A stretch of 51,808 nt of DNA. Origin: Echinococcus granulosus. Lineage: Eukaryota > Platyhelminthes > Cestoda > Cyclophyllidea > Taeniidae. This document shows positions 1 to 10,700 of this stretch, piece by piece. The position numbers were made by a program, and so were the translations under genes. The stretch spans positions 2,834,028-2,885,835 of the forward strand of contig NW_020170384.1 of assembly GCF_000524195.1 (NCBI RefSeq), read 5' to 3'. The stretch's first letter is position 1. Every line of letters begins with the position of its first letter. A model generated the notes under the pieces. The model saw only the letters and a program-made list of their open reading frames with translations, was not told the origin of the DNA and made no database searches.

Positions 1-392
1 GCAAATTGTCGGCCCCTTCTCGTTTAGTTACTTTCGCCGATAGGTACAGGTACTTGTTCTCTCAGTTCTCGCCTTTTGCCAGATTAGGGTGTCACTAGCC
101 TTCCAGCGTTTCTCTATCACTTATGTTTAAGATTCTTCATCAGGTATGTCTTGGACGATGCATGCCGATTTCATTTTACGGTAATGGGAATCGGCTCACC
201 CTCGTTAGCAAAGAACTTCCAAAGTCATCACCCATCAATGAGATGTACAGGGATTATTTGGGATACAGTTAAGCAGCACTTCGTCTTTCTAAGCTGTCCC
301 ATCATGAAATAAACACAGCTTATGATGGCAAAAATGTTTAAAAGTCCAAACAAACTGTTGCGCCATTTAGAGTAAACTGTGGAGGTGCTTAC
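1..392. other. Intron of the PALS1 gene; no exon recognised
   Basis: This begins at the GTAAGC donor that follows the last visible GK exon (donor GT at 391-392 on the minus strand). The remaining GK residues, about 70 in human PALS1, including the conserved C-terminal tryptophan motif, were not found here, so the terminal exon should lie to the left of the window. Confidence 0.6.
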
Positions 393-3300
393 GGTGATGT
401 TGGCTGCCGAGCTGGTCCACTGTTTGCTGAGTTGGCGCATCTCCTCCAGATTGTCTGGCGGCGAGACAAAAATGACGCAGGGCAAGAAGGGCGTTCGTCT
501 AATGGCTCGAATTGACTGTCACGCAGAGGTAGGAGGGGAAGGAGTTACAAAAGTGTCATTAAATTTCAGCTAGTAGACTCCAGAACCATCCATTTCGACT
601 CCAAATATCATGATATACGCCATCGTTAGGTCTGTATTAACTTCATAGATATAGATACTAAAGGCACCCTTCGATATCGCAACAAAGAGAAGAATCTATC
701 CTACAACAACAACAACGCCAACTCACATCAGGTCGAAGAGCAAGTACGCAGACCTTGCCAGCTTTGATGATGGTTTCAATGCTAGCAACCTTGGTGCCAT
801 AGTAGTGGTGATTGCAGACGCCCCATTCAACAAAGGCCCGCTCCTTGTGCAAACGATGAAAGTCCTGTTTAGTCACAGTCTCATAGGTCTGGAGCTCTGT
901 CGATTTTGCCTCAGGATCGGTGGTATCTAAGTGAGGAGAAGTCAATTTATCAGAGGGTGACCACTGGCTGGTGCAGTTGGTCATCGTCGGTCTGCTTGGG
1001 ATTATTGAAAATATACTTGGGTCATAAATCTATCACGCTAATCGAATGCCATACGAGTCGCCCACTACCCACCATGATTATGGCCTTGTCCATAGTCGGC
1101 AGACATAAATAAGACCAGAAATTCCATCAATAGAATGTCAGATATTGGTTCATTATGTACCGATCAAGAGAGGAACAGTCTATCAAAAATTGTCAGCGAG
1201 AGAGAAACTTCTAGCAAAAGATTGCATTCACATGAACTATTAACTTTGAAACCATGCGCCGATCAAAACAGACATGGTTTATCAAAAGGCAAATTGATGG
1301 GAAGTGTCGAAGAATAACACGATTAGAGAGCATTGACTCACGAATGGCGGGCATAGCAAAACGCCTCGGTTCGCTCCGCAACAGCCCCTCAATTAACTGC
1401 TGTCTGCCAACATGTTTGGGGCCCACCAAAACCAGAGGACGTTTGCGCTCAGGCTGAGGGTAGTAGAGGTCAACCAGCTCATAGGTCAGAAGACTAGGTC
1501 GACGAATTTTTTCGCGTACTGACTCCTCCACCAGTTGTTGCAACTGATCACCATCGGTCTGTCTTAGATTGGCAATTTCTGTGAAGAGGAGAGAGAGGAG
1601 GTTATCTTGGGGGAATCGAGATTAAATGGATGGATGGATGGAAGGATGAAGGCGCACCCTTGGAGATCTCGTACTCGTTGGCACGGCGAGGAGTGGAATG
1701 CATGAAGCGACTGGTGACCATGCTGAGAAAGCGCGTTTTACGTGACTTCTTTCTCCGCAACTTCTTCAGTTGTTTTGGACCGACGCCATGGGAACTCCAG
1801 AGGTATTCTTTGTCTCAATAAGAGTGGAATTTAATGATTTAAAAACGGATATGAGTTTCAAAGTCAGCTGCTGAGAATGGTAAATTCAGAAAGCATTAAC
1901 CCGCCAATATCAGGTAATAGTGAGAATACAACATTATATCTATCCAATAAAGAGCACTGCAAGAATCCGGACATCTAACTTCCCACCACATAAATAAATC
2001 TCACCAAGTGACTCAAAGCCCTGTCCATCATTTCCACAGGTGGGAGTATTCATATTAGACGACATCCAAAGACTCAAACTACTCCTCGACGTGTCCATCG
2101 AGGAGATATCACTATCAACAAAGCCATGCTCAGCATCTGCTGTAGCGTCATCCTGTTCTGACGCCTCGGACTCCGAGTAGCCGGCTGCAGCATCTTCCGC
2201 GTAGGCGCCTTCCCGCTCCATACGGAGGAGGCAACGATAGCGCTGGAAGTAAGGAGAGGGAACGAGGCCCGCCATTGAACCAGACACACCCACAGCACCC
2301 GCCTCCTCGATTCTGTGAAGGAAAAAGGTACTCAGAAGAGAGATACAGCACATCCACCCTTTCAATCTCCCACGATTTGACATCCATGACGGTGGTGCGG
2401 AGCTCTACTCGTGTCGCGTACAGTAGTAGTATGACAACTTTATCTGATGTACAGGAAATGTTTAAAAATAAAAACATCTGCTGTGGACCACTGGATTTGC
2501 AGAGTGGATATTATAAATGCGTCGACTGTTCACTAATACTCCAGTTTGGAGTTATGCGCAATAACCGAAAAATAAAGTAACACTGGAATTAGAAGATACG
2601 AAGTGGTCCATAGATGAACTATGCTGAGGGCTAGACATCAACAAGAATATGAGAATGACCTGGACAGTATTAAATTGGTAATGAAGTGGAACAGAGGCAT
2701 GAACATGGGATGCGATTTCAAGGAGATATTGTGAACTTTGTTAAACAGTCGAGAAATCGGCTATCCAACAACTACTAAGAAAGCAAGAGAATTTGACACC
2801 CAATCATCCGACACTTAAAGTCTCATCGTGGGTATGAAAATTAAAAAGAGAAAGGTAATGAATGCACGTACGCCCAAAAGGCCAAAGTTCACTTACGAGA
2901 GACGGATGAGTGCACATAACTCAAATGAGAAGAGGTGAAAAAAACACACCTAAGAGCCTGCCACCAGTTGGGATCGCGAGTGTTTAGAATTCGCAAGATG
3001 TCGCCCTTGTCAAAGGCGATGCTAGCCTCGGGACAGGGATTGTAGATGTCGTTCGAAGGCTCGTAGCTGAAGAGAGCTCGCAAATGGGCCTGCAGAAAAA
3101 CCACCCACACACAATACCGTTTCAATAACTCATTATTTTGAAAACACATTTAGAAAGTAACTTGAAAAATTCAACGAGAAACTTCTGGATTTGAATAGTG
3201 AGTCAACCGGAGGGAGTCTACATCGAAGGTAGTGTAGACAACAGTGTAGATTCCAGAAACACAACAAACCACACCCTGCAAACTCATCACCTATATAATC

Positions 3301-5513
3301 ACACACCTGTTTCGCTTTATTTGAGCAAGAGCGTTCAATTGCTGGTAAGACAAAACAAATACCCCAAGGTCCAAGAGTGAATCCGTTTCCCATGAGAAGC
3401 ACCAATCTTGCTAGAAGACATTAGTTAATGCAAACAGAAGACCATATAGCCAATTTTAAAATCACCTCCCAAATACACGGTAACAGCGACAGCTACAAGG
3501 AGTGCACACTTAAGCAGGTGGGCTCTCCGGTCTTTACCTTAATGGCATGCCATTCCATTCATGTCGATTCTGCTAGCACCTGATAGTGCAAAAGGAAATA
3601 ATAAGCATCGTTTCTTTTGAGAAAATACTAAATAATTGAGTAGGCTTTCGTCGTGGGTGTATAAACCCACCACGTTGGACTTTGATCCACACTCGTAGAA
3701 ATTAAAAAAGGAACCCACAAAGACTTGGGCAGACCCCTCTATTCCCAGAACGTGCAATTTCCTCTCAAGTAATATGGAGTAAATAAATTACAATGAGGCG
3801 AATCGAGATTGTAGGCACTTACCACAGGCTCCTCCTGAAAAAGCGATGCCTCTGTGACCGGAACCACCGGCGCAACCAGCAAATCAATATTTCCATCGAG
3901 ATTTGTCTAATAAAGACCAAGTGACCAAGTTATATTACACTTCAAAAATTTCATCGAGAATAGCAGAGAGCACCGCCTAATCAGAAACTGATTGCACACA
4001 AATGCGCACATGCACATGCATAAGAACGAGACGAAATGGCACTGAGCGAAACAGAGAACATGCGAGATTACCTAATCACAGAGTGGGCGAGTTCTGAAAG
4101 CAACAGAAGGTTCTGACAGTAGCAAAATGTTATAGTAGCACACTATGAACGTGTACTTTAGACACGTAAAACAACCCATATTTTGCTTGATTTTGAGCAG
4201 AAACTAATGAGTATTATCTGCCACTAACGAGGATATGCGAGACATGATCCACGTCCTTGCCCATCAAATCGATCCCATTGACCGAAAGTAGCTCATCCCC
4301 CTCATTCAGTAGGCCTGAAAGATGTAAGAATCCGAACTTCATTTCCGGACGGTAAAAAGAAAGATCAACTAAAAGGGAGTCCAGTTACCAGTTCGTTCAA
4401 TCAACCCTCCACTTATAATTCTTCCAATAACAATCGCCGAGCCCTCATTTCGTACGGTGGCGCCCTATTATTACTAAGCAATTAAGTCCACTTGAGCTTA
4501 CAAAGAAGTCCTCGCCCGATTTTTGCAGGATAACATTGACAAGAGTGGTTCCGTCAGGAGTTGAAACAGTGTTGCCTTGATCATCGACAGCGAGAATCTT
4601 GTAACAACCCTCAACAGGACTTGGATAGACTGTTCTTTCCATGGCGCCAGCATCCGAATCGTCTTGAACAGGAACTTCCCTTTTCTCTACCTGCTCCGAC
4701 CAAACCTGCTTCACGTCATCGTAAGCAGTTAGTGTTTCCTAGAAGGGAGAAATGAAGAATAGATACCCAACTTGCTCCATAGATAACTCACCACAACTTG
4801 AGGTTTTCTTAAAATGGTAAGGAGTTCCTCCATCTGGGAAGTTCGACCATTCAAAGGGATATTTTTGAGGTCCCAAGTGACTGCGCTGAGTGACTGGAGG
4901 GCTGAGTCATCGCCAGCCCAAAGCTCCATAGGGATATCACCCAATTTCTCGCAAGTTCTTTCAAAAACTGAGGCAATAACATTATGGAGGTTAAAAGCTT
5001 GGAGAACAGATCTGTCGGAGACTTTGTTTGCTAACCATTCCCATTCCTCATCATCCCGTCCATCAATATCCGATGAATCGCCATCTGCACCTCCACCCTT
5101 TTTTAACCTTCGTCGGAGGTTGCTAACGAAATCACCGTGATTTATACCTTCTAATTTAAGTGAGGGGAAAACATACAAAGTGAGTAAACCAAATTACCTT
5201 CACTGTCATCAAAGGCTAGGTTACTCCTAGCAGCAACGATCTCCCTAAGTTCCTTAGCAACTTTTTTGGCGCGAGCCAGAGAACGTAGCTTGTCTGATTG
5301 ACGAAGTGAACGACGCAGAAATCTGTCCTCCTGGCGCCTCTGGTCTTCAAGACGCTTTCGTTCACTGAGTTGGCGAGCATAATCGCGGACATCAGTCGTT
5401 GCTGTTAAATGTTGAGAAGTATCATCTAAAGAGGAAGAACAGTAAGAGAATGTAGCGAGTCGCTTACTAAAAAATGTTACTTTGTCTTCAGGTGAATCCA
5501 AATGCTCACTCAT
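393..5513 (-). CDS. MPP5: PALS1/Stardust (MPP5) MAGUK polarity scaffold, 12 exons, 3' end off the window
   Basis: PALS1 links Crumbs to PATJ and PAR6 at the apical junction. Exons in coding order: 5198-5513, 4792-5150, 4502-4738, 4389-4464, 4229-4314, 3823-3906, 2950-3089, 2005-2312, 1658-1813, 1342-1578, 727-926, 393-515. They total 2322 nt, exactly 774 codons, with GT-AG borders throughout. Domains: N-terminal basic coiled region ending NLAFDDSEEGI (as NPMFDTEEGI of human PALS1), L27N about 140-175, L27C about 195-245, PDZ about 288-385 (GATVRNEG, LLNEGDELLSVNG), SH3 about 388-462 (KGDILRILNTRDPNWWQA, then AGLVPSPYF), a long HOOK, and GK from about 630. Junction-spanning motifs (PAIHTT, EDFFGATVRNE) support the splicing. 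The start is the first ATG (MSEHL). The acceptor of exon 9 could also lie 6 nt further in. The final GK segment is missing at the left edge. Human PALS1 is 675 residues; this one would be about 850. Confidence 0.95.
927..1341 (-). other. PALS1 intron between GK exons 10 and 11
   Basis: A 415-bp intron, GTGAGT donor and CACTTAG acceptor on the minus strand. It splits the His codon of the GK PAIHTT motif. I see nothing else in it. Confidence 0.8.
1625..1645. repeat. Short (TGGA)n simple repeat
   Basis: About five imperfect TGGA units lie inside the 79-bp intron 9 of the PALS1 gene, close to its donor. It is a small microsatellite with no evident function. Confidence 0.7.
2313..2949 (-). other. 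PALS1 intron inside the SH3 domain
   Basis: A 637-bp intron with donor GTGTGT and acceptor TTCACAG on the minus strand. It splits the SH3 domain between the DPNWWQA core and the AGLVPS strand. Open frames on both strands here lack family resemblance. Confidence 0.8.
3090..3822 (-). other. PALS1 intron between PDZ and SH3
   Basis: A 733-bp phase-0 intron, the longest in the gene. The donor is GTAAGT and the acceptor a pyrimidine-rich CTGCAG on the minus strand. No further coding segment is recognisable. Confidence 0.8.
3907..4228 (-). other. PALS1 intron near the end of the PDZ domain
   Basis: A 322-bp phase-0 intron, GTTAGT donor and TTAG acceptor. No other feature is visible. Confidence 0.75.
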
Positions 5514-5861
5514 TGTGGAGTGATGGGTTAATGCACGCAAATGGGGAAGCCTAAATGACCTAAAACTGCTCTTTTGTACATGGAAACTGCAAAATTTCCC
5601 TTTTGAAAAGCACAAAAATAGCGAAAAGCTAAAATGAGCTTAATTATAAAATATAGCCTAATCAGACGGCCAGTACAGCTGTATTAAGATACTTTACTAA
5701 GTTATTTAGGGCTAAGTATTTCCTTAAAAAACATTTGAACTTCAAAATGCACTGCCTCTAAAAAACTTGCTGAAAAAATGCAATTTATTTGCGACTATTT
5801 TGGCTGACTGTATTTCCAATTTTACACACCCACGTCAGCATTTCGGCACTTCTTTGCTGTA

Positions 5862-6010
5862 GCCTCACGAAACTTTCCTGAAGACGAAAGAAGACATAAT
5901 ACTCGGAGAAAATAGATGTATTTGACATGAAAAAGGTATTGCGGCTACTGACATGGCCAAATTTCCAGCCCATCTGGCATGGTACAAAGGCCAATTCAAA
6001 AATCTCCCCA
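5862..6010 (+). repeat. Dispersed repeat A, copy 1
   Basis: Shares with copies 2-4 an ordered set of blocks: a CCTGAAGACGAAAGAAG-like block, then TAATACTC, then GGCTACTGACATGG, then CCAGCCCATCTGGCA, then a GGTACAA block followed by AATTCAAA. The spacing is close to that of copy 2 about 240 bp away. It encodes nothing obvious. It could be a SINE-like or MITE-like element; the ends are not defined. Confidence 0.6.
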
Positions 6011-6097
6011 AAAAACCGTGAGATAAACAAATTTCGTATTACATTGCGATCCGAAGAATGAATAATCCTTATGCAAAATATGTGCTCCTGACGTACA

Positions 6098-6250
6098 GAA
6101 GTTTAGCGTCCTGGGACTTCTCTGGAGACGAAAAGAAGGCTTAATACTCTGGCAGAATATATATTTAGAACAGAGAAGGTGTCTGGGCTACTGGTATGGC
6201 CCGAAGGCCAGCCCACCCAGTGAGGTACAAGAAGGATAATTCAAAGTACA
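6098..6250 (+). repeat. Dispersed repeat A, copy 2
   Basis: Direct-orientation relative of copy 1, with CTCTGGAGACGAAAAGAAG, TTAATACTCTGG, GGGCTACTGGTATGGCCC, GAAGGCCAGCCCACC, GAGGTACAAG and AATTCAAAG in the same order. The two copies diverge in the middle. Confidence 0.6.
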
Positions 6251-6979
6251 TATGTGGTGCCCTACCAATACCGAGGGACAAACCACCATCGTATTACGGA
6301 AGAGTATAGACTAGTGACTCGGCCCCGGGACTGGACGGCCCAGCGGACATACAATGGCGAAGATCCCACTTGATCCTATTGCGAAAACCAAAAGCTAAAC
6401 AAAAAGTAGCATAAAAAATGCCTTCTCTTTAAGCGTCGTCTCTGAAATTCCTTGTAGTAAACCTTCCGCATAGACCACCACAATGTAATCAATCCTGAAA
6501 GAAAAAAATTACGGGCCAACTGTACCCATCGTCAAATTCCCACTCAATTATACCAGACATAAAGTTGTGCCCCGCATAGGAAGTAGATTCTCGAACGCTG
6601 AATGTACTGGCCATCACGCGTATCCGTATTATGTCCCAGGAACACTAGCCTTAAAAAAGGTGTGAGGGGTATTGTGTGATCACTTTGTTAAGGTCTTCAT
6701 GCAAGTGGCGTAAATAGCTTAATAACTTACTTTTCCAGATTTGTTGTGGCAGTCATTGCTTTGTTTGTTGCTAGCATTTTTATGCAACAAGGGACTAGAA
6801 AAATTTCAAAGCTGGACTTTATTTAAAATCCCTCAGTTAAGGATTTATACATATTTGCCCATCCGCAGAATATGCTTTTCTCCGTTGCGATAAGTTTTAG
6901 CGCATAGCAATGTAAATTAAAGATTTGCCCTTTAGCATCGGGTTTGCCTTTCGCTGACATCACTCAGAGCTCTGAGGCT

Positions 6980-7100
6980 TCCCTTTAGGTGAAGATACTT
7001 AATATTTGGTCGAACATGTATATGATGTACAGGGGGATGGATAGCTACTGACAACCAGGAGGCTAGCCTGCTCGGCCGAGGCACATTAGCAAAAATCTAA
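6980..7100 (+). repeat. Dispersed repeat A, copy 3 (more diverged)
   Basis: Same block order as copies 1 and 2: CTTCCCTTTAGGTGAAGA, TTAATATTTGG, GTATATGATG, AGCTACTGACA, AGGCTAGCC and GAGGCACATT. It is more degraded but in the same orientation. Confidence 0.45.
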
Positions 7101-7753
7101 GGTGACCAACTTACTAAAATTACGAGTTACACTAACTTAATAGAAACTTTTAATATGTTTCTATTTTAGAACCTGAAGCAAACCATGCTTTGCAATAACG
7201 ATTTTGTGAGTGGATTTGTTGTAAGCTAATGTAATTAATGAGGAATACTTAAGAACTTTCTTGCATAATAGTTAAAAACCTCCAATGCTTTGAAATAATA
7301 AATTTTGACTGCCGACCTTGCAGTTTCGCAATCACCGCATAGATTAAATACCCGTTTCGTCCATTTATCCTAGGTTTGTATCCACGTTGGGTTTTGTTGT
7401 ATTTTGGGGAGTCGATAGTATAGCATTATATTTTCGGCAGTCTTCGAAAACCTAATGTTATACGATCACAACCCATTCGGACTTGAAAATAATTTTGTAC
7501 TTGGCACTTCTTCGTTCAATAATCAGAAAGAGTTGAATGACCCTTTAAGTCTTCCGTATTTTTAACATGCTTTTATGATACCTAACGAAACATTCAGAGT
7601 GGTGACGTTGAAGATAAGACGCATCTTAAAACTACTAAACTATGCACAATTTTGGTCATGTATGCCAAAAATTTACAATCCTCGTGCTAATATGCATAAC
7701 TTTGATCTTGTAGTGATGTTTGAAAATATTTTGAAAAGAATAAACGATTTTGC

Positions 7754-7755
7754 AG
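7754..7755 (+). promoter_or_regulatory. Candidate 3' splice acceptor just upstream of the coiled-coil gene start
   Basis: A TTTTGCAG acceptor-like site ends 10 nt before the ATG at 7766. This fits either an intron in the 5' UTR or spliced-leader trans-splicing, which is common in flatworms. Sequence alone cannot separate the two. Confidence 0.35.
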
Positions 7756-7765
7756 ATAAGTCATA

Positions 7766-10700
7766 ATGCAGAGGACTCCACGACAAGGTACACTAGTGGC
7801 AAACAAGGACAAGGGCCAAACCTGGTCCAACATGGTTAGTTCCTCGTCCTCTTTGCCCACTCGCCGTCCATCTCAAGTGGCTGATCTCGAGATTCGCATT
7901 GCTGCGGCTGAGAAGTTCAACCAACAGATTTTGCACGACATTGCCGACTTAAAAGAGGAGTTCCAGCTAAGTAAGAGCAGGTTTGCTGGTGAGTGAAACT
8001 CATCATCGATCTTTGAACACTATTGTTCAAAACGAAAGCAAAACTTTGAATATTTCACTTTGACTTCATCATCTATAGCTTATCCATCGAGAGGGACTCT
8101 CAGCGATGGTTTGGATTCTGGCGCTTCTCTAATTCAGACACCGCCTCAACAACGAAGCAAATCACGTGCTGCAAACCCATCGTAAGCCATTAAAATGCAC
8201 AGTCCTAGGATTTATTTTTGAGTAAAATTTTGATAAATTTGGTGTCTTCTTAGTAAACTTTTATCAGAAACCATTATGTCAGTATTTTACACTAAGAGAC
8301 GTGTCAAGCTTGTAAATTTTGCATATTCTGAGGATCTCAAATTTACTTTTCTGCGTGTCTAATTTATGAAATTCAAAGGAAATCAGTCGTAAGTCACTTT
8401 ACGAAGACGCCTCCCGTGTCCTTATAAATAGCATTAAAATGCCTCAACATTACTTTTCATTGCTACTAAAGTGGTCAATGTGTAGTAGGATTCGCCCCAT
8501 GTGGGTGATTCTTCACTGATGTACAGAAGAGCTTAGAGATGGCAAATTTAGCCCCCAGGTATACTGCTTGAATGAAAGCACAAACACAGGGAAGAGAAGA
8601 TTCCACTTAGGTAAACGTGTAGTTGGACAAATATAAAAGAGCCAGATCTCAATTACTTCTCGTGACAGTTTCATCTACCGTAAATTTTCCAAGAAAGCTG
8701 AATCCAATGGGCCACTTAGCCATAGAATGACCTCGCTACTTGACTCTTTACGGTGAAGATATTACGTCTTATCTGATGTTTCTTAGCGGATACTAGGGTA
8801 AAAATGTTGATGGACATACTGACCTCAACAAACGAAGTTTATAATCCCTACTAGATCTATCAGTGATCTGCTGGGTAAAACCAACACAGATCAGGCGCTT
8901 CAAAAGCTCTCTGCCGACCTTCAGACCGTCAGCTCGCGTTGCGGAAGTCAGGCACTGGATATTCAGAACCTCTATCAAGAGCTGAAAAATTTTGACTCAA
9001 AAATGGAGAACACTTTGCGCAATGAGCTACGCTGCCTTCAGGCTGAAATTTCGGCAAATATTGCGCGCTCGAAGAGCACCTCCACCAACAAGAGCACCGT
9101 TCCCAGTGTTAGAGGCAGCAGTTCCATAGACAGGGCCGTGCAGTGTCTAGAAGCTGCTGTGGCACAAATAGAGAGGAAAATGGAACAGATTCAAAGTGAT
9201 CGACTGCGATTTGAAAATACTGTCCAAAACAGGTAAGTATGATTCCCTAAAAACAAAAAATCAAATGGATAAATAATGGTCGTACTTATACTTGTCGTTA
9301 GTCTTCTAGATCAAACTACCCGGTCGTCTGAGAGTGACAAAAGCACAAAGGAAGCGATGGTGGAACTGCGGTCCATGCTCAAAAGCAATGCCCAGGAAAT
9401 TATCTCCAGCAAGTAAGTGGAGAGCACTTCGTATTGCTGGCTTGCTTGTTGATAACCCCCTCAACGATACCAAATATGGTAATTCAAGGGGTCCAAACAG
9501 AAGAGGCGCTGAGACAGCGACATGACCTTAACATCTTTTGACTACCCACTCTTAAGGCATGGGGACTGTAGTGGAAGTAACCGAGGCTTGTTTCGACCTC
9601 CTGTCTAGTAGTCGTTGTAAATATCTCGATGGAAGCCATTATACTGAATCCAAAAATGCTAATGTTGAAGCCTGATCACAGATGGGAGGGAATTAGATCT
9701 GTTGAAGTCATTTGACACTCTTGGTTATTTGTAATCGTCTCATACTTTTTTGGTTACGGGAAGTAGATATAGACTTTTTAGCACTTTAAATAAAGGTACT
9801 TGACAACAGGCAACAGTCAGAAATAGACAATGTCAGAATCGTTATGAATATTTTTAGACTATCAGGAATCGGAAATACCTTTTAAAGCTTTTATTGTACG
9901 GTTAGAAATGCAGCTAAAATATAAAAAGGTGTCAGTTTGTGACTTTCGTTCTCTTACAAAAGAGTTGGTGAGATTACCATCCCTGAAATGTTGAAACCAG
10001 GTTAATTTTTTAGACAGAATGTGCGTTCAGAACTGGAGGAGTTGTCGAACCAACTTAACCACCGAGTTACAGGTGCCCTCGAAAAGTTGCAAGATGAGCT
10101 TAACAACTCCCGCACGGACTTAGAAGCGGTGAATTTCTACTTAAACTCCTTCCCTTTTTAGCATTTTAATTATCTTCAAGGTCACTTGGTACTAAAGTTG
10201 ACAGTGGTCTTAGTGAATGAAGCGGTGTTGTCTTCACACCCACTCTAGATTCATAGTTACCATTTGTCAATGGTCCTTCGATATCTTCCGATACCAAAAC
10301 TTACTTCTTTTCAGGCGCTGGGTCGATTCAGCCTCGCAAATTCAGCCTATGAGTCCAGACTGGTAGAGGTTGAAAGCGGGCTCAAAAAGCTGGCCAAAGA
10401 GCTCCCTGACGACCTTAATGAACTTCGAGAGGATCATCAGGTTTGCCTACTTCACCGACTACTTTGCCATCACTTTTTAGCTGAGTAATGAGCGGTTTTT
10501 TCTTAAAGGCACATCAGAAGAAACTACTCAACTCCCTGGCACAACTAGATCTCGCTGTTGAAGTGCTAGAGCAAGGCCTGTCAGATGAGAAGGAACAGTT
10601 GAAAGGTGTCGTTGCTGCAGAAATCAAAGCCAGGTTGGTTTAGAAACGAGTAAATTGTTAATACAACCTGACCGTCTTAAGTGGTTACATTACCCTTTAT

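Larger units (their letters stand above)
5514..7765. promoter_or_regulatory. Intergenic region shared by the divergent PALS1 and coiled-coil genes
   Basis: The start codons of PALS1 (minus) and the coiled-coil gene (plus) are 2.25 kb apart and point away from each other, so both promoters should lie here. No convincing TATA box fixes a start site for either gene. The centre holds three copies of a short dispersed repeat (about 5862-6010, 6098-6250, 6980-7100). The rest is AT-rich without recognisable coding sequence. Confidence 0.5.
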
